This document shows positions 33,980-45,586 of a stretch of 64,000 bases of DNA, in pieces (within the stretch, counting starts at the first letter, position 1; every line of letters starts with the position of its first letter). The translations under genes were made by a program, and so were the position numbers. Under the pieces are notes generated by a model, which was not told where the DNA came from, did not search any database, and saw only the letters and a list, made by a program, of their open reading frames with translations. The stretch is from Eretmocerus hayati (taxonomy: Eukaryota; Arthropoda; Insecta; Hymenoptera; Aphelinidae): positions 91,114,501 to 91,178,500 of the forward strand of contig CM056743.1 of NCBI GenBank assembly GCA_029851415.1, read 5' to 3'.

Positions 33980-34425
33980 GTATAGTATTATTTGTTAGAA
34001 TAAGGCTAGTGCCGCTGCACAAAATCTGGATTCTGGACTATTTTCTTTCGATGTGAAACCAATTTATAATTCTGAATATAATTCAAAGTCGGAAGGCCTG
34101 AGATTTTGGTCAAGAAATTCTCTCCGAATTTTCCGTTCAAATCACTAGTGAACAATCGGTAGAAGCATCAAGAATTCATTTTGAAGCTATTTTGCAGAGT
34201 AGATTAGATGACTCAACAAATGAAGGAGATGATCAATTGATGAATTTTCATTCGTTTCTCCTAGTTTTCAGACGATGAAACGGTCTTTGCTGTTAGGGAA
34301 TTGTAAATGCATTTTGTGAATATCCAGAGTCTTATGATGAAGCTGTCACTGCTGCATAACTTTCAATGGTGCATCACAATAATATCCAAATTTTGATGCA
34401 ACAGCATATGAGAACGTAAAGTCAT
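33980..34425 (+). pseudogene. Coding-like traces in alternating frames
   Basis: Successive peptide-like stretches shift frame: one with SGLFSFDVKPIYNSEYN, one with SRIHFEAILQSRLDDSTNE and one with NAFCEYPESYDEAV, then a Gln/His-rich end before TAA near 34420. Each is rich in charged residues unlike translated AT-rich noise. Stops and frameshifts between them mark an old pseudogene of unknown origin, perhaps the same locus as 32740-33323. Confidence 0.25.
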
Positions 34426-34429
34426 TTCA

Positions 34430-35925
34430 TTCAGCAGTTACATTGGTGGTCAAACCAATAATCACGATAAGAGAATGTCACATGGATGAAATTTTCACAT
34501 AGATTCTTGCTGAGACTATTCAAAAATTGTTGACACATATGATTCACATCACAGTGCACTATGCAGCTCATCAAACTTTTCCCCATAACTTGAAAAATAA
34601 GCAGATCATACAACTGAGCTCACTCATGTATAACGATGTTCATATCGAGAGATAATGATGCATATTTCATCATCCTTGAGAATGACCTGGCTCAACACAA
34701 GCTGCATGAAGGATACAATTTGTGAGACTTGTTCTTCTTCGTTAGAAATCAAAATTTGATGGAGTTACTCATCACTCTATTAATGCGTACACTTGAGCTA
34801 AAACATTAAGCCTGATGATATCAACCGACTGTCTGCCAGGTTGATTTATACTTCCTGAAATCAGTATGAGTTTAGATTCTAGCAAATGATAAAAGTGGAT
34901 GATCTAAATCACTAAAATCATTACCGACAGTCAAAACTAGAAACGAGTTACTATATATGTTCAAGAAGTGTCATATTCATGACTCCACTCACTGATTGAC
35001 TTTGTATTCACTCCGGCACTCAATTGTTGACAACAAAAATCTCTGTCATCATGAGGCTACTTCTATATCGAGTGCATGTGGTAATAATAACTGGCTTCAT
35101 CATTTGGAAGTATTTGTCGCAGTGAAGAATGGTTGCTGGGATAGTCACCTGAAAGATATGATGCATCTTACACAAAGAATCAAATTCATCATGAGATAAC
35201 TGTATGATACTCAAATATTGGTAAAACACTACTCATCTGATATTGAGTGATTTCCATTGCCGGATGAAGTCTTGTAAACTGAACCAATACACTACAATCA
35301 ATCATCAAAAATAATAAAGTAATCATCCTTTCGAGAATCTTGATGGCACCTTGTTAAGCACACACATCCTGAATCACAGATTTGTGAAATTTGTAAGTCT
35401 TCATCAACTTAGGAACACCACATTTATCAAATCAGCTGATGAGAAAACACCGTGATGATAGCTGCATCATCATGACAAAGAACATAATCTGATCCACTAC
35501 GATTTTATGGTAGTCCAATCCATGACAATATATCACTCGTCGAAATATACAATCTAATAAGCCTCTGCTCAATACGTCTCTTTTCCAAATAGTTTTCGGT
35601 TTCAATACCACGCAGGATAACCTCAGCTGATCGAGCACGTAATCCTGTAATAGGCGTTTCGGCAACATGTGTAGACATAACCATGCACGCGCTTGCACGC
35701 GTTACCTCGTTCTGACTTCAGTATCCGCGGTTGTTATTTTTCACTAACGGCGGGCGGATTGTTTTTTTTCCACACGGGGTAAGATGGTGCGCTCTGAAGT
35801 CGACTTTTTTACACGGTGGAACCCCTGCGGCCATACACTGCTCTGGAATGATACCTGTATAATTTCTACTGTCAAAATATTCTGAGTTCAATTTTTTAAA
35901 TATCACAAAGCTATTGCCGATTAAG
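34430..35925. other. No recognised gene
   Basis: AT-rich, many stops in all frames, with repeated TCATCATG- and TTGTGAAATTTGTAAG-type words but no clear period. Confidence 0.4.
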
Positions 35926-35929
35926 AAAT

Positions 35930-37960
35930 TATAGACTCATCTCCAATAAGTTCAGTTTTCGTGATATCAGCAATTAAAATTATGATTTGATTAAACTTAA
36001 TTCCGGCTCGCATTGAGAAAAGTTCGCCGTTCTACTGTCTTTCAATCTTGAAATGTACAGATTGAATATTCTTATTTACGATCATTCGGAATAGCTTCCT
36101 AAAATGATGGAAATGATACTGATTGATTGCGAGAATAACTCGATCAACAATCTACCATTATTCCAGAGATAATAGTCCAAAATAATTCAGACTCGATCAA
36201 GAAGATTGCGTTCCGGCTCTTTTTCAATCTCAAAAATCACAGACTAATTTTTTTAATGTGATATCACGTGAAATGAGTTCCTACGATGAGAAACATCATT
36301 ATTGTCACAAGGATGATGGGACAAAATATATTGGATTCGGATAAAAAAGGCTTGTCATTCGCTTGTCTTGCATTCTCAAAATTACAAGGATGATCCCTCT
36401 TATTAGTATCGATTGAGATAGTTCACTGAGACAATGGAAGTAATGAACAATCATTCGGAAAACGATTCGAATGAGAATCCCTGATTGTAGGGGAAATGAT
36501 GGAGCAGAATATTTTGGGCTCGATCGCGAAAAAAGCATTCTTCGCATCTATTCAAATTTCAAGGTTCACAAATTAATTAGTTCAATAGCAACGGCTTTGG
36601 AGATCAATGAGATTCATTCCCAATGTGATTGGATTCACTAATTTTGGTTGAAGCAAAAAATGTTTACCAAAATATCTTCCACCCGATATTAAGAAGTGCG
36701 TTCCTCGCCTCTTTTTCAATATAAAAGTTCAAAAACTAATTTCTTTATTGTAAAATTCCATCTCATACGTTTCGAGTAGTGATGAGATGATGTGGATTGA
36801 TTGTATTGGAATGATTGGATTGAAAATCTCTAATTGGAGCAGATACAATTGCATACACTTGCTCAGAATCCAATTGAAAATATTGCGTTTTTCAAATCTC
36901 TTCCAATCCTGAAATTCAAAGATTAATTGTTCTGATGTGGAATAAAAAGGTATGAATTTTGAGGGTTAGAGAGATTATCTGGATTGATGTTCAAAATTAT
37001 TAGATGGAAAACTTTTGATAGGACCAAAGGTAATGGGGCACAATCTTTCAGACATATATCAATAGGAGTGCGTTCTTCGACTCTCTTTCAATCGTAATTG
37101 TCGAGGATAATTTTTTTGATTGTAAAATCAATCGAATTCCATTCCTGGGCCGATGAACATGATATGAATTGATTACGAAAATAATTTGATTATAAATCAT
37201 CATTGCCGCAAAGATAATGGTCCGAAATCTTTTCGACTCTACCAGATACAAATGTGTTTGTTGCATCTGTCTCCATCTCATAATTCATAGAATAATCTAT
37301 TGATAGTAAATCTACAGGAATATCTTTCCAGAGTTATGACTTAGTAGATTGAAACCAAGAATAATCGGATTGCGAATATTTGATAAAAGAGAAGAGAATA
37401 TCACAAAATATGTTAGACTAGAATCAGAAAAGGCGCGTCCTTCGCGTTTCTTCCAATATCAAAATTGACAGATTAATCATTATTTTGTAGATTTAGTTGG
37501 TACAGCTTGTGAGGCTTATAGATAAAATGTCGATTGATCCCCGTAATGATTGGTTTAGAAATCCTCTATTCGTGATAAGATTATGGACCAAAATACATCC
37601 GACTAGGGTTAAAAAACGTGCCTCGTTCTCCTTGCATTCTAAAAACTAGAAAATTGATCCTTATAATGATAAATCGATAGGTATAACTCCATGGGATGAC
37701 TGAGATAGTATATTTTGGTTTTCAGGAAGATCCGATCGGAATATTTGATTGTCCGAAACATAATAGTGCATAATATCACGGACTAGATAATAGAAGTTCG
37801 TTCATCGATTCTCTTCTAATCTAAAAACAGGAAGATGAATACTTAAAAAGGAAAACCACCTCAAAAGTTGAAGCTCTCTGAAGTCATGAGATTTATGTGG
37901 ATTGATCATCGGAATGATCGGACCAATCATCTTCGATTGCACTAAAAATAATGGGCCAAA
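35930..37960. repeat. Old tandem repeat, about 183-bp period, about 11 units
   Basis: A weak consensus (GTGCGTTCTTCGCCTCTTTTTCAAT, AGATTAATT, TGATTGCGATAATGATTGGATT, AATGGGCCAAAATAT) recurs. Marker positions are about 36027, 36209, 36352, 36535, 36697, 36885, 37068, 37250, 37433, 37617 and 37795, mostly 178-188 bp apart. Units are strongly diverged from one another, so the array is no longer being homogenised. Confidence 0.7.
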
Positions 37961-39282
37961 ATATCTTAGACTCGTCGAGTTAGAGATAAGGTAAGTGTAT
38001 CAAATATGAATTCCTTTTAGCCTTTTTGTCGATAGATTGAGTCTATTCCCAAATTTCCAGATGTACTCGTTCACATTCGTAAGTTGGTTCGGAGACATCT
38101 GAAATGACATAATGTATGTTCTATTTTGAAAAACGATACCCAAAATATCCAGATTCGCCAAAATTGAATTTTTCATCGCCCGAAAACGTGTCTGAGAGAA
38201 TCAGATTATCAAATAATTGAGCATATCAATCCATATCAACTGCAATTTCCTAGGAGGCACAATTGATTTCACATTGGGATAATTAATCTGTGAAATTCGA
38301 AATTGAAAGATAGGCGAAGAAGGTGCTCTAATTGATCTAAGGCTGAAATATTTTAGATGTGGAAAGAAAATTAAATCGATTTTATATTGAAATAATTGAT
38401 AAGCAAACTTGGAGATTGTAAGATATGAGTAGAACGAGCTCCTCAGCATTGAATAGTGATTCGCGTGTAAAGTACAACTAAGAAAAAAGATCGTTGATTT
38501 GAGATGGCGGTACGGTCAGTAATGAGCTTAGCGATATTGAATGTTAATTGGGGTAGTGTGAATGGAGAGTTGAATTTTTTGAGGTTGAGGGGGTGGATGG
38601 AGGGTAATTTTCATATTTATTATATTGAAGGATATAAGTTTTCAAGACTTACCTCTTCTCGATTGGTTTTCGATACAACATCAACATCTGATAAATGTTT
38701 CAATATATCATCGAATAGTCCGGGGTTATTGATGAAGAAATAGTAAATATTGTAGATGTGGTAATTCCTTGAAGAATGAGATTGAGGATGATATAAAATG
38801 AACCTAAAATGAATGTTTATAAACGATAAGTATTCAATGTTCCTATGAAGATTTCAATTAACCGTGATAAATCCATGAACTCACCTGAGAAAGTAGAGGT
38901 TTTAACGTTCAAGTAAAGTTTCCAACAAAATAATATACACTAAATTTTATTCATTGAGAATGAACGCGATATCTTTGATGCAGGGAACAACAAACTACTG
39001 ACGTAAACAATCAGCAGAAGTAATGTTTTGTTGACAACCAACTTCATGTCAATAGTGGAAAATCGATAGCATAAGGAATCAATTGTATTGCTTCTGCTAT
39101 CGATTTGAATATGATCGAATGATAAATTAATTACAATTTATTGAGAAGTTATGTAAGTTATTGAGGAGAATATATTTATAAGTTAGTTATGAAAAAAATT
39201 GGATGAAATTGAATCAAAAACGGTGTAAATACGTAATGGTGACAGATGAAAATTGAATTTTATAGGAAAATATTTTTAAATG
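37961..39282. other. No recognised gene
   Basis: AT-rich DNA. A 79-codon plus frame at 38504-38743 is the best open frame but shows no domain or codon pattern that I can support. Confidence 0.4.
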
Positions 39283-39323
39283 TTGGGGGTTGGCGAGCGA
39301 AGTAAGCAGGGGGGAACCCCCCT
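39283..39323. other. GC-rich hairpin motif
   Basis: GGGGGTTGGCGAGCGAAGTA followed by AGCAGGGGGGAACCCCCC forms nested hairpins in AT-rich DNA, just left of the GACGACC array. It resembles in style the island at 8650-8716 and may mark a mobile-element end. Confidence 0.5.
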
Positions 39324-39344
39324 AGTATATTTATATATATCATT

Positions 39345-39820
39345 ATAGACATTTATGACGACCTTTGCTACAATTATACGGTCTTATGACGACCAGAGGA
39401 GATATGACGACCGGGCGTCATAGTGATTCCAAATATAGACATTTATGACGACCGACGTTAGAATCATAGACACTTATGACGACCAAGAGATTTATAGTGT
39501 TTTATGACGACCGGTGTATGGAATATACGCATTTATGTCGACCGAAAATTTTTGAAGGGGCCAATGGTACCAACATCCGCATTTATGACGCCCAGTTCTC
39601 ATAGTGATTCCAAATATAGACATTCATGACGACCGACGTTAGGATCATAGACACTTATGACGACCAAGAGATTTATAGTGTTTTATGACGACCGGTGTAT
39701 GGAATATGCGCATTTATGTCGGCCGAAAATTTTTGAAGGGGCCAATGGTACAAACATCCGGATTTATGACGACCACCATCTGGAGTTTGAATAATTATGA
39801 CGACCGCTATCAAAGACAAC
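39345..39820. repeat. ATGACGACC-rich repeat with about 182-bp internal duplication
   Basis: TTATGACGACC and variants recur about every 20-50 bp. A block beginning CATAGTGATTCCAAATATAG occurs at 39418 and about 39600, each followed by GACGACCGACGTTAG, GAGATTTATAGTGTT and GAAGGGGCCAATGGTA. Confidence 0.85.
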
Positions 39821-40457
39821 CAAGTTCTGATAATCACTAGGGAACCGTACCAATTCGATTCCGATTTATATTTGATGGATTCTCTAATGTTGAAGATCCG
39901 CCACGATTGGATGCAAAGACCCTTTCTGGAGCGGGCGCGGAGCCGGTGAAAGATGTCATGGCAAATCTCTTAGGGAAGAAGAAATTAGAAGATGATATTC
40001 AACATTTTAACAGGGATGAGTTTAAATATTTCAAAATCCAAGTGATGCACTCTCCCCTGAAACTTTTCCTTCAAATGAGGTTGCATCAGGGCATAACCGA
40101 GATAAAAAAGAGGACCGACGTTAGAATCATAGACACTCATGACAACCAAGAGATTTATAGTGTTCCATGACCACCGATGTATAGAATATACACATTTATG
40201 TCGACCGAAAATTCTTGAAGGGGCCAATGGTACAAACATCCCCATTAATGACGACCACCATCTGGGGTTGGAGTTATTGTGACGACTGCCATAAAGAAAA
40301 CCAAATTCTGATAATTGTTCGGGAACTGTACTTATTCGGTTTTGATTTGTGTTTAATGAATTCTCTCATGGTGAAGATCCACCACAATTGTATGCAAGGA
40401 CCCTTTCTGGTGCGGGAACAAAACGTGTAAAAGATGTCATGGCAAATCTCTTAGGGA
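39821..40457 (+). repeat. GACGACC family: about 0.5-kb tandem units 1 and 2a
   Basis: Units start ACCAA(G/A)TTCTGATAAT at 39821 and 40299 (478 bp apart). Each unit contains CGCCACAATTG/CCACAATTGTATGCAA, GCGGGAACGGAGCC, GATGATATTCAACATTTTAA, ATGCACTCTCCCCTGAAAC, then the GACGACC part. An 87-codon frame (39907-40170) reads through the first half with DDIQHFNRDEFKYFK. The same words appear at 42955-43176, so a coding fragment was probably captured and then multiplied. Unit 2 is interrupted after CTTAGGGAAA at 40457. Confidence 0.75.
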
Positions 40458-40638
40458 AATAGGTGTCAGAAGGCATTGCCTTGCGACGCCGATTCTCATG
40501 ACCTTCCTCTGGCGAATGGCTACCAGAAATACGTGAGCGCGGACGGGTTCCCATTCAAATCTGCCAGTGAGGACTAATTAGTGCACTGATTTTCGGTATT
40601 CTAACTCCGAAAAAGAAAGCGTCCGAAGGATCTTGTGC

Positions 40639-40708
40639 CTTGAGTGGGAAACGACCCCGAGCCTCTCGGGTGGAAGTCCGACGCTCTAACCACTGAGCTG
40701 AAGCCGCG
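40639..40708 (-). repeat. tRNA-like core 1 (SINE-type, not a working tRNA)
   Basis: On the minus strand GGCTTCAGCTCAGTGGTTAG resembles a D-arm/A-box, GTCGGACTTCCACCCGA an anticodon arm (loop word TCC, one base short for a 5-bp stem) and GGGTCGTTTCCC a decayed B-box. The downstream tail (TTCGGAGTTAGAATACCGAA) forms a hairpin. It is probably a tRNA-derived promoter unit. Confidence 0.5.
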
Positions 40709-41451
40709 CTGATCGTCCAGCACACTAATTAGTCCTCACTTACAGATTTGAATGGGAACCCGCCCGCGCTCATGTGTTTCTGGTAGCCAATCGACAGGAG
40801 AAGGCGATGGGAATCGCCGTCGCAAGGCAATGCCTTGTGACACTGACCGGGTAGGGGTTATGAGATGGCCTTATCTCGAGTTGAAGTACTCATTCTATTG
40901 CAGCTTACCGAACGTGTGTGTTTCGTATGCTTACGCTTCTATATTTACATTCTTATTCTGACTTGATTATCGTATCTCGTCTTGGAACAGGTCAAACATT
41001 CTGTGACCCTGTTTCATGTCCTATCATTGTTTTCTTCTTCTTTTTACCCGAGGCGACTCACCATAAGTCTAACCTCTCACTCGACCGGCCAGGCACCCAA
41101 CCTCGAGAGTGCGGGCTCGGAAAAGAGACTTTTTCTTCACGCGATTATCGGTCATCAGTGAGTAATGACTGTAATTCCGTTGATTGGGTAAACAGTGTCC
41201 AGACTCCTTTCCTGCGGTCGATAGAGCTATCTACTGCGCTACGGTAAGTGACAAATTTTAGTGCCTCCTTTTTTTCGAATGAATTCTCGATTCAATTTAA
41301 TTGAATTGCCGAATTGAAGTCAAGGCTATTATCCATACTATACGGAAGCGATATTGAGCGACTCCCCACAAGGGATGCCATGTAACGTGGGCTCGTTAAT
41401 GCATTTTCGGTATTCTAACTCCGAAAAAGGAAGCGACCGAAGTATCTCGTG

Positions 41452-41521
41452 CCGTGAGTGGGAATCGACCCCCAGCCTCTCGGGTGGAAGTCCGACGCTC
41501 TAACCACTGAGCTGAAGCCGA
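41452..41521 (-). repeat. tRNA-like core 2 (SINE-type)
   Basis: Nearly the same as core 1 but with a better B-box (GGGTCGATTCCC). The same one-base-short anticodon arm in both copies shows that they descend from one altered tRNA-like ancestor, not from separate tRNA genes. Confidence 0.55.
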
Positions 41522-41655
41522 GCTGATCGTCCAGTGCACTAATTAGTCCTCACTTACAGATTTGAATGGGAACCCGCTCGCGCTCACGTATTTCCGGTAG
41601 CCAATCGACAGGGGAAGGCAATGAGAATCGCGGTTACAAGGCAATGCCTTGTGAC

Positions 41656-42519
41656 AAGGAAATCAGGAGATGATACTCGATTTTTCAACAGGGATATGTC
41701 TGAATATTCCAAAATTCCAGTGATGCACTCTCCCTTGGAATTTTTTCTTCAAATTAGGTTGCATCGGGACCGAGATGAAGAAGAGGACCGACGTTAGAAT
41801 CATAGACACTCATAACAACCAGGAGATTCATCGTGTTCGATGACCACCGATGTATGAAGTATACGCATTTATGTCGACCGAAAATTCTTAAAGGGGCCAA
41901 TGGTACCAACATTCGGATTCATGACGACCACCATCCAAAGTTGAAGTAGTTATGACGACCACCATGTGGAGTTTGAGTAATCATGACGACCGCTGTCAAA
42001 GAAAACTAAGTTCTGATGATTATGAGGCGACTGTACTTATTCGATTCTGATTTGTATCTAACGAATTCTCTAATGGTGAAGATCCGCCACAATTGTATAC
42101 AAAGACTCTTTCTGGTGCGGGAACGGAGCCTGTGAGAGATGTCATGGGAAATCCTTCAAGGTAAAGGAAACCAGAAGATGATATTCAACTTTTTAACAGG
42201 GATAAGTTTAAATATTTCAAAATCCAAGTGATGCACTCTCCCCTGAAACTTTTCCTTCAAATGAGATTCCATCAGGACATAACTGAGATAAAAAAGAGGA
42301 CCCACGTTAGAATCATAGACACTCATGACAACCAGGAGATTTATAGTGTTTGGTGACCACCGATGTATGAAATTTACGCATTTATGTCAACCGAAAATTC
42401 TTGAAGGGGCCAATGGTACAAACATCCGAATTTATGACGACCGCCATCTAAAGTTGGAGTAATTATGATGACCACCATCTGGAGTTTGAGTAACTATGGC
42501 GACCGCTATCAAAAAAAAA
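41656..42519 (+). repeat. GACGACC family: units 2b and 3
   Basis: The interrupted unit resumes at GATGATACTCGATTTTTCAA. The next unit starts AACTAAGTTCTGATGATTAT at 42005 and shows the same order of blocks (CCACAATTGTATACAAAG, GATGATATTCAACTTTTTAA, GAAGGGGCCAATGGTA, GACGACCGCCATC). Removing the two insertions, successive units are about 480-515 bp. Confidence 0.75.
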
Positions 42520-42826
42520 CTATGGTTTGAGTTTTACGTCCATTTCCGCCGGTAGGCCCCACCCAGACGGCACCCTTGTGCGTGGAGTCAAGGTACGCTC
42601 AACCAGCGCGTCAGCATATACTGCTGACTACCGAATTGTACCTCGGTGGGGAGGACTAACAGTTTTAGGTGGAATCCGAATCACCGAGACCGCCAAAAAA
42701 AGGCACATGAGAAAAAAATCTCAGTGGTGCCCTGACCGAGATTCGAACGTAGGACTCCCGCAAGGGAGTCCGGTGACTAATCCACTGTGCCACGGCGGCC
42801 TTGCAGATCAAAGCAAGTTCCGCATA
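42520..42826 (-). mobile_element. tRNA-derived SINE, about 300 bp
   Basis: Minus-strand head GCCGCCGTGGCACAGTGGAT carries a good A-box and, 40 bases on, CGTTCGAATCTCGG a B-box (42739-42795 region), followed by CAGGGCACCACTGAG, a T-run and a 200-bp body. It interrupts a GACGACC-family unit between CGACCGCTATCAAA (42514) and ACCAAGTTCTGATAAT (42828), which are contiguous in the sister units, so the insertion borders are well defined. The acceptor stem does not pair, so it is not a functional tRNA. Confidence 0.65.
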
Positions 42827-43180
42827 CAACCAAGTTCTGATAATTATTAAGAAACTGTACTTATTCGATTCTGATTTGTACCTAATGAATTCTCTAATGG
42901 TAAAGATCCGCCACAATTGCAAGGGAAACTCTTTCTGGTGCGGGAACGGAGCCTGTGAAAGATTTCATGACAAATCCCCCAGGGGAAAGGAAATCAGAAG
43001 ATGATATTCAACATTTTAACAGGGATATGTTTAAATATTTCAAAATTCAAGTGATGCACTCTCCCTTGGAATTTTTTGTTCAAATGAGGTTGCATCAGGA
43101 CATAACCGAGATGAAAAAGAGATGTGATACTCTCAATCATACAAAGGTGAATACATCAACCACAAGTCATGTATAAGCCA
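42827..43180 (+). repeat. GACGACC family: last unit with coding-like fragment
   Basis: Starts ACCAAGTTCTGATAATTATT and carries CCACAATTGCAAGGGAAACT and a 73-codon frame (42955-43176) with DDIQHFNRDMFKYFK and HQDITEMKKR. It ends in Thr/Ser-rich residues and TAA rather than running into GACGACC DNA. This copy may be nearest to the original captured sequence. The protein family is not recognised. Confidence 0.5.
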
Positions 43181-45079
43181 CGGAACTCCGAGGGGAACTT
43201 AGAATTTGAGTCAAGATAAGAAGTTCTCCAGCCTTCTCGAGATTATTGAAGATTTTGGATAATTCAGACTTTGGCTGAATGATCCTTGATTTCATTTCAA
43301 TTTATCTTACCGTATTTTTGTGACAGCTCGGAGTAGTACGTTTTAAAGTTCGCTGCCCGTGCAATTTTGTCCAAATGTTAACGCCTGAATTTTTTGAGAG
43401 AGAATTGAAAGGCGCCAGTCACGGTGAGTCATTCAGGCGAAAAAGGTCGAGTTGCGTGCACGTGGGTTTTGCCTATGGGACATTCTCCGGCGTCATGGGT
43501 AGAACATTTTCCAACAAGAATCAGAAAAATCGGTAGAAGGTTTTCGAATTGAAGTCGATTTTACAGCCATTTTCTCAAAACAGTGGATTACCTCCATTGC
43601 TCACTCCCGTCTCTCGCTTTGCAATCGACTATCCAAAATGATCGAAATACGCATATGAGGAAATCTACCAAACCTTTAACTTCTGGGTCATCCGAGAAAA
43701 AGAAATTTTTTCCTGCTTGTCGCTCTTGAAACCAATTCCATACTGTTTTGGAGCCTCTAAAATGTGGAAAAAAAGTTGTGCCCACCATTTTTGAAAGAAG
43801 TTAATCCTCTGGGATCAATGAGGTGGAATTGGTCTATTACGTTTTCGTCACTTTTAGAGGCTTTTCACATGGATGGATCGTGAATAGTGCAATATAATGG
43901 TTGATACCGATGTTGTCCTACCCGTTTAATAGAATTCCATTCCCAGAATTGAGCCTGTTCCGTTATACCCATCAAGTTTCACTTTTCCTATGTTCACAGA
44001 GTTGTCGGAGGTATATGCAATTTTTGCTTTTCCAAAGCTTTCCTACTTAAATTATGATAAGCTGTTAGTGTGAAAATAATGTGAGAACTTCATACAAAGT
44101 TAATAACTATATATCAGACCTGTTACGTGCATCATTTCCGACCGAATAAATCAGCTTTCAGGGGCTGAACAAGTTTCACGAGCTCCTCCCTCAAATAACA
44201 ATCGTTATAGCCACCTCATTGAAGTGCATGGTAATTCATCATACGTCAAAGTAAAATGGGCGATAGGGTTTGGGAGCGACATCTGCTTATTATTCGAGTA
44301 ACAAAGGTTTATGCCCTTTTTTGAAGCGGTAGGCGCGACAAATCTCGCAAAATTAACGTCACAGATCTTAGGCCAGAATAATGCGTCGCTGCCAAATGAA
44401 GAAGCATTTTGATCGTCCATTCTTACTCTTGAATTCTCCACCACCCGATTTATCCTAGCTCGAATGTTATTTTTTTCACTTACGAAAAAGTGGAGGAGGT
44501 GAGTATTTTCCAAAAAGTGAGTTACATTTTTTATGGAAGCCCTGTGCTGACCACGGACCTGTGTCGCTATTAGAACGAATCTTTTATGATTATATCAGGT
44601 TTGAAGAGTCAGATGGAATTCTTTCAGATTTTTTGGACAGTGTTATTTTCTCCAGAAGCCAAAGAGTTTCGAAAGACGCGCCAATTACACTGAAAAAGTA
44701 CGAAATTTGACGATTCTTCAATTTGTATCAAGAGCACTACGCATGTGTCATAAAAAATCGATAGAGTACCATCCTGGGAACTATAGAAACTATCTGGAAA
44801 ACATTTTCCCAGGGCGTGAAAGTCCCGATCTCATTGGAATACTGTATGGTACACTAAAAGTCAAAGGTTCTGTAAATTCCTCATATCCGACGTAAAAAGA
44901 CCCAATCTTTCAAAATCCGAGGTCCAAATTGAGCCCAAATGCGATCTAAGTAATTTGGAACGACTATAGTGCAGGAAACCCTCTTTTAACAAATAAAATT
45001 CATGGTGGATCCGAGAGTTTCCTTCGTCAACGGTGGATGTTGTTAGATTGAATACTGATGGATTGTTTATATTTTTCAT
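43181..45079. other. No recognised gene
   Basis: Unique-looking AT-rich DNA. Frames of 66 (43588-43788, -) and 102 codons (44205-44513, -) have no recognised motif. I see no tandem or long inverted repeat here. Confidence 0.4.
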
Positions 45080-45278
45080 CGTCTGTGCGCAAATAAGTCA
45101 TTTGCACACTGTTTCGCTTTTCATTCGCTCACAGATGATCAAAAAACGTAGTATGATACTCGGGCGCAACGGTTTTCACTTTCTCGTGACTATTTAGACC
45201 CTCGGCTGCGGCTCGGGCCTTAAAAAGTCGCTCGAAGTGCGAAAACCATCGTTTGCGCCATTGTATCATAATATACTA
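45080..45278. mobile_element. Two adjoining small MITEs, copy 2
   Basis: The same hairpin plus 130-bp MITE pair as at 8035-8237, in the same order and orientation (CATCGTCTGTGCGCAAAT.., then TAGTATGATACTCGGGCGCA at 45149 to TAATATACTA at 45278). The 130-bp length is identical in both copies. Sharing both parts and their 7-8-bp junction shows that they move as one unit. Confidence 0.7.
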
Positions 45279-45586
45279 TTATAGCACTCTATTCCAATAA
45301 TATTTGTTGTGCCCAAGATCGTCTCATCATTTGATTGGAATCCTGGAAATAAGCGAGGAGTTATTCTGAGAGGTTTAATAACAAACGAGCATCCGATTTT
45401 GTTCGAACTGTTGTTTTAATACAAATAAAATTCCCTTTGAAGATGATACTGTCCAAGCACAGAACACCCTCATACCATCAGTTTTCAACAACATAAATCT
45501 TGCTCGTGCAAAGCTGTAACAAGTATCACAGAGCGCCCTTGCTGAAGAGTTACTTCTTCTCATTCCATATCGTTAAATGTTTACCC
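45279..45586. other. No recognised gene
   Basis: Short AT-rich interval; nothing assignable. Confidence 0.4.

Larger units (their letters stand above)
40458..41655. mobile_element. Composite inverted-repeat element with two tRNA-like cores, 1.2 kb
   Basis: The insertion splits one GACGACC-family unit, whose sequence resumes at 41656 (AGGAAATCAGGAGATGAT). Its ends are inverted: GTGTCAGAAGGCATTGCCTT at left and AAGGCAATGCCTTGTGACA at right. Terminal repeats of about 120 bp occur three times: 40459-40580, inverted 40722-40842 and 41537-41655. A tRNA-like core lies between the first two and another before the third. The about 550 bp between (40843-41390) hold a 109-codon frame without recognised domain. 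Confidence 0.7.

Noticed and set aside
40918..41247. 109-codon protein
   Set aside because: It lies inside the composite inverted element, has low-complexity Phe run and no recognised domain.
40639..41521. Functional tRNA genes
   Set aside because: Both copies have a shortened anticodon arm and unpaired acceptor ends and share the same defects, so they are SINE-type derivatives.
42725..42803. Functional tRNA gene
   Set aside because: A- and B-boxes are good, but T-arm and acceptor stems do not pair, and a SINE-like body follows.
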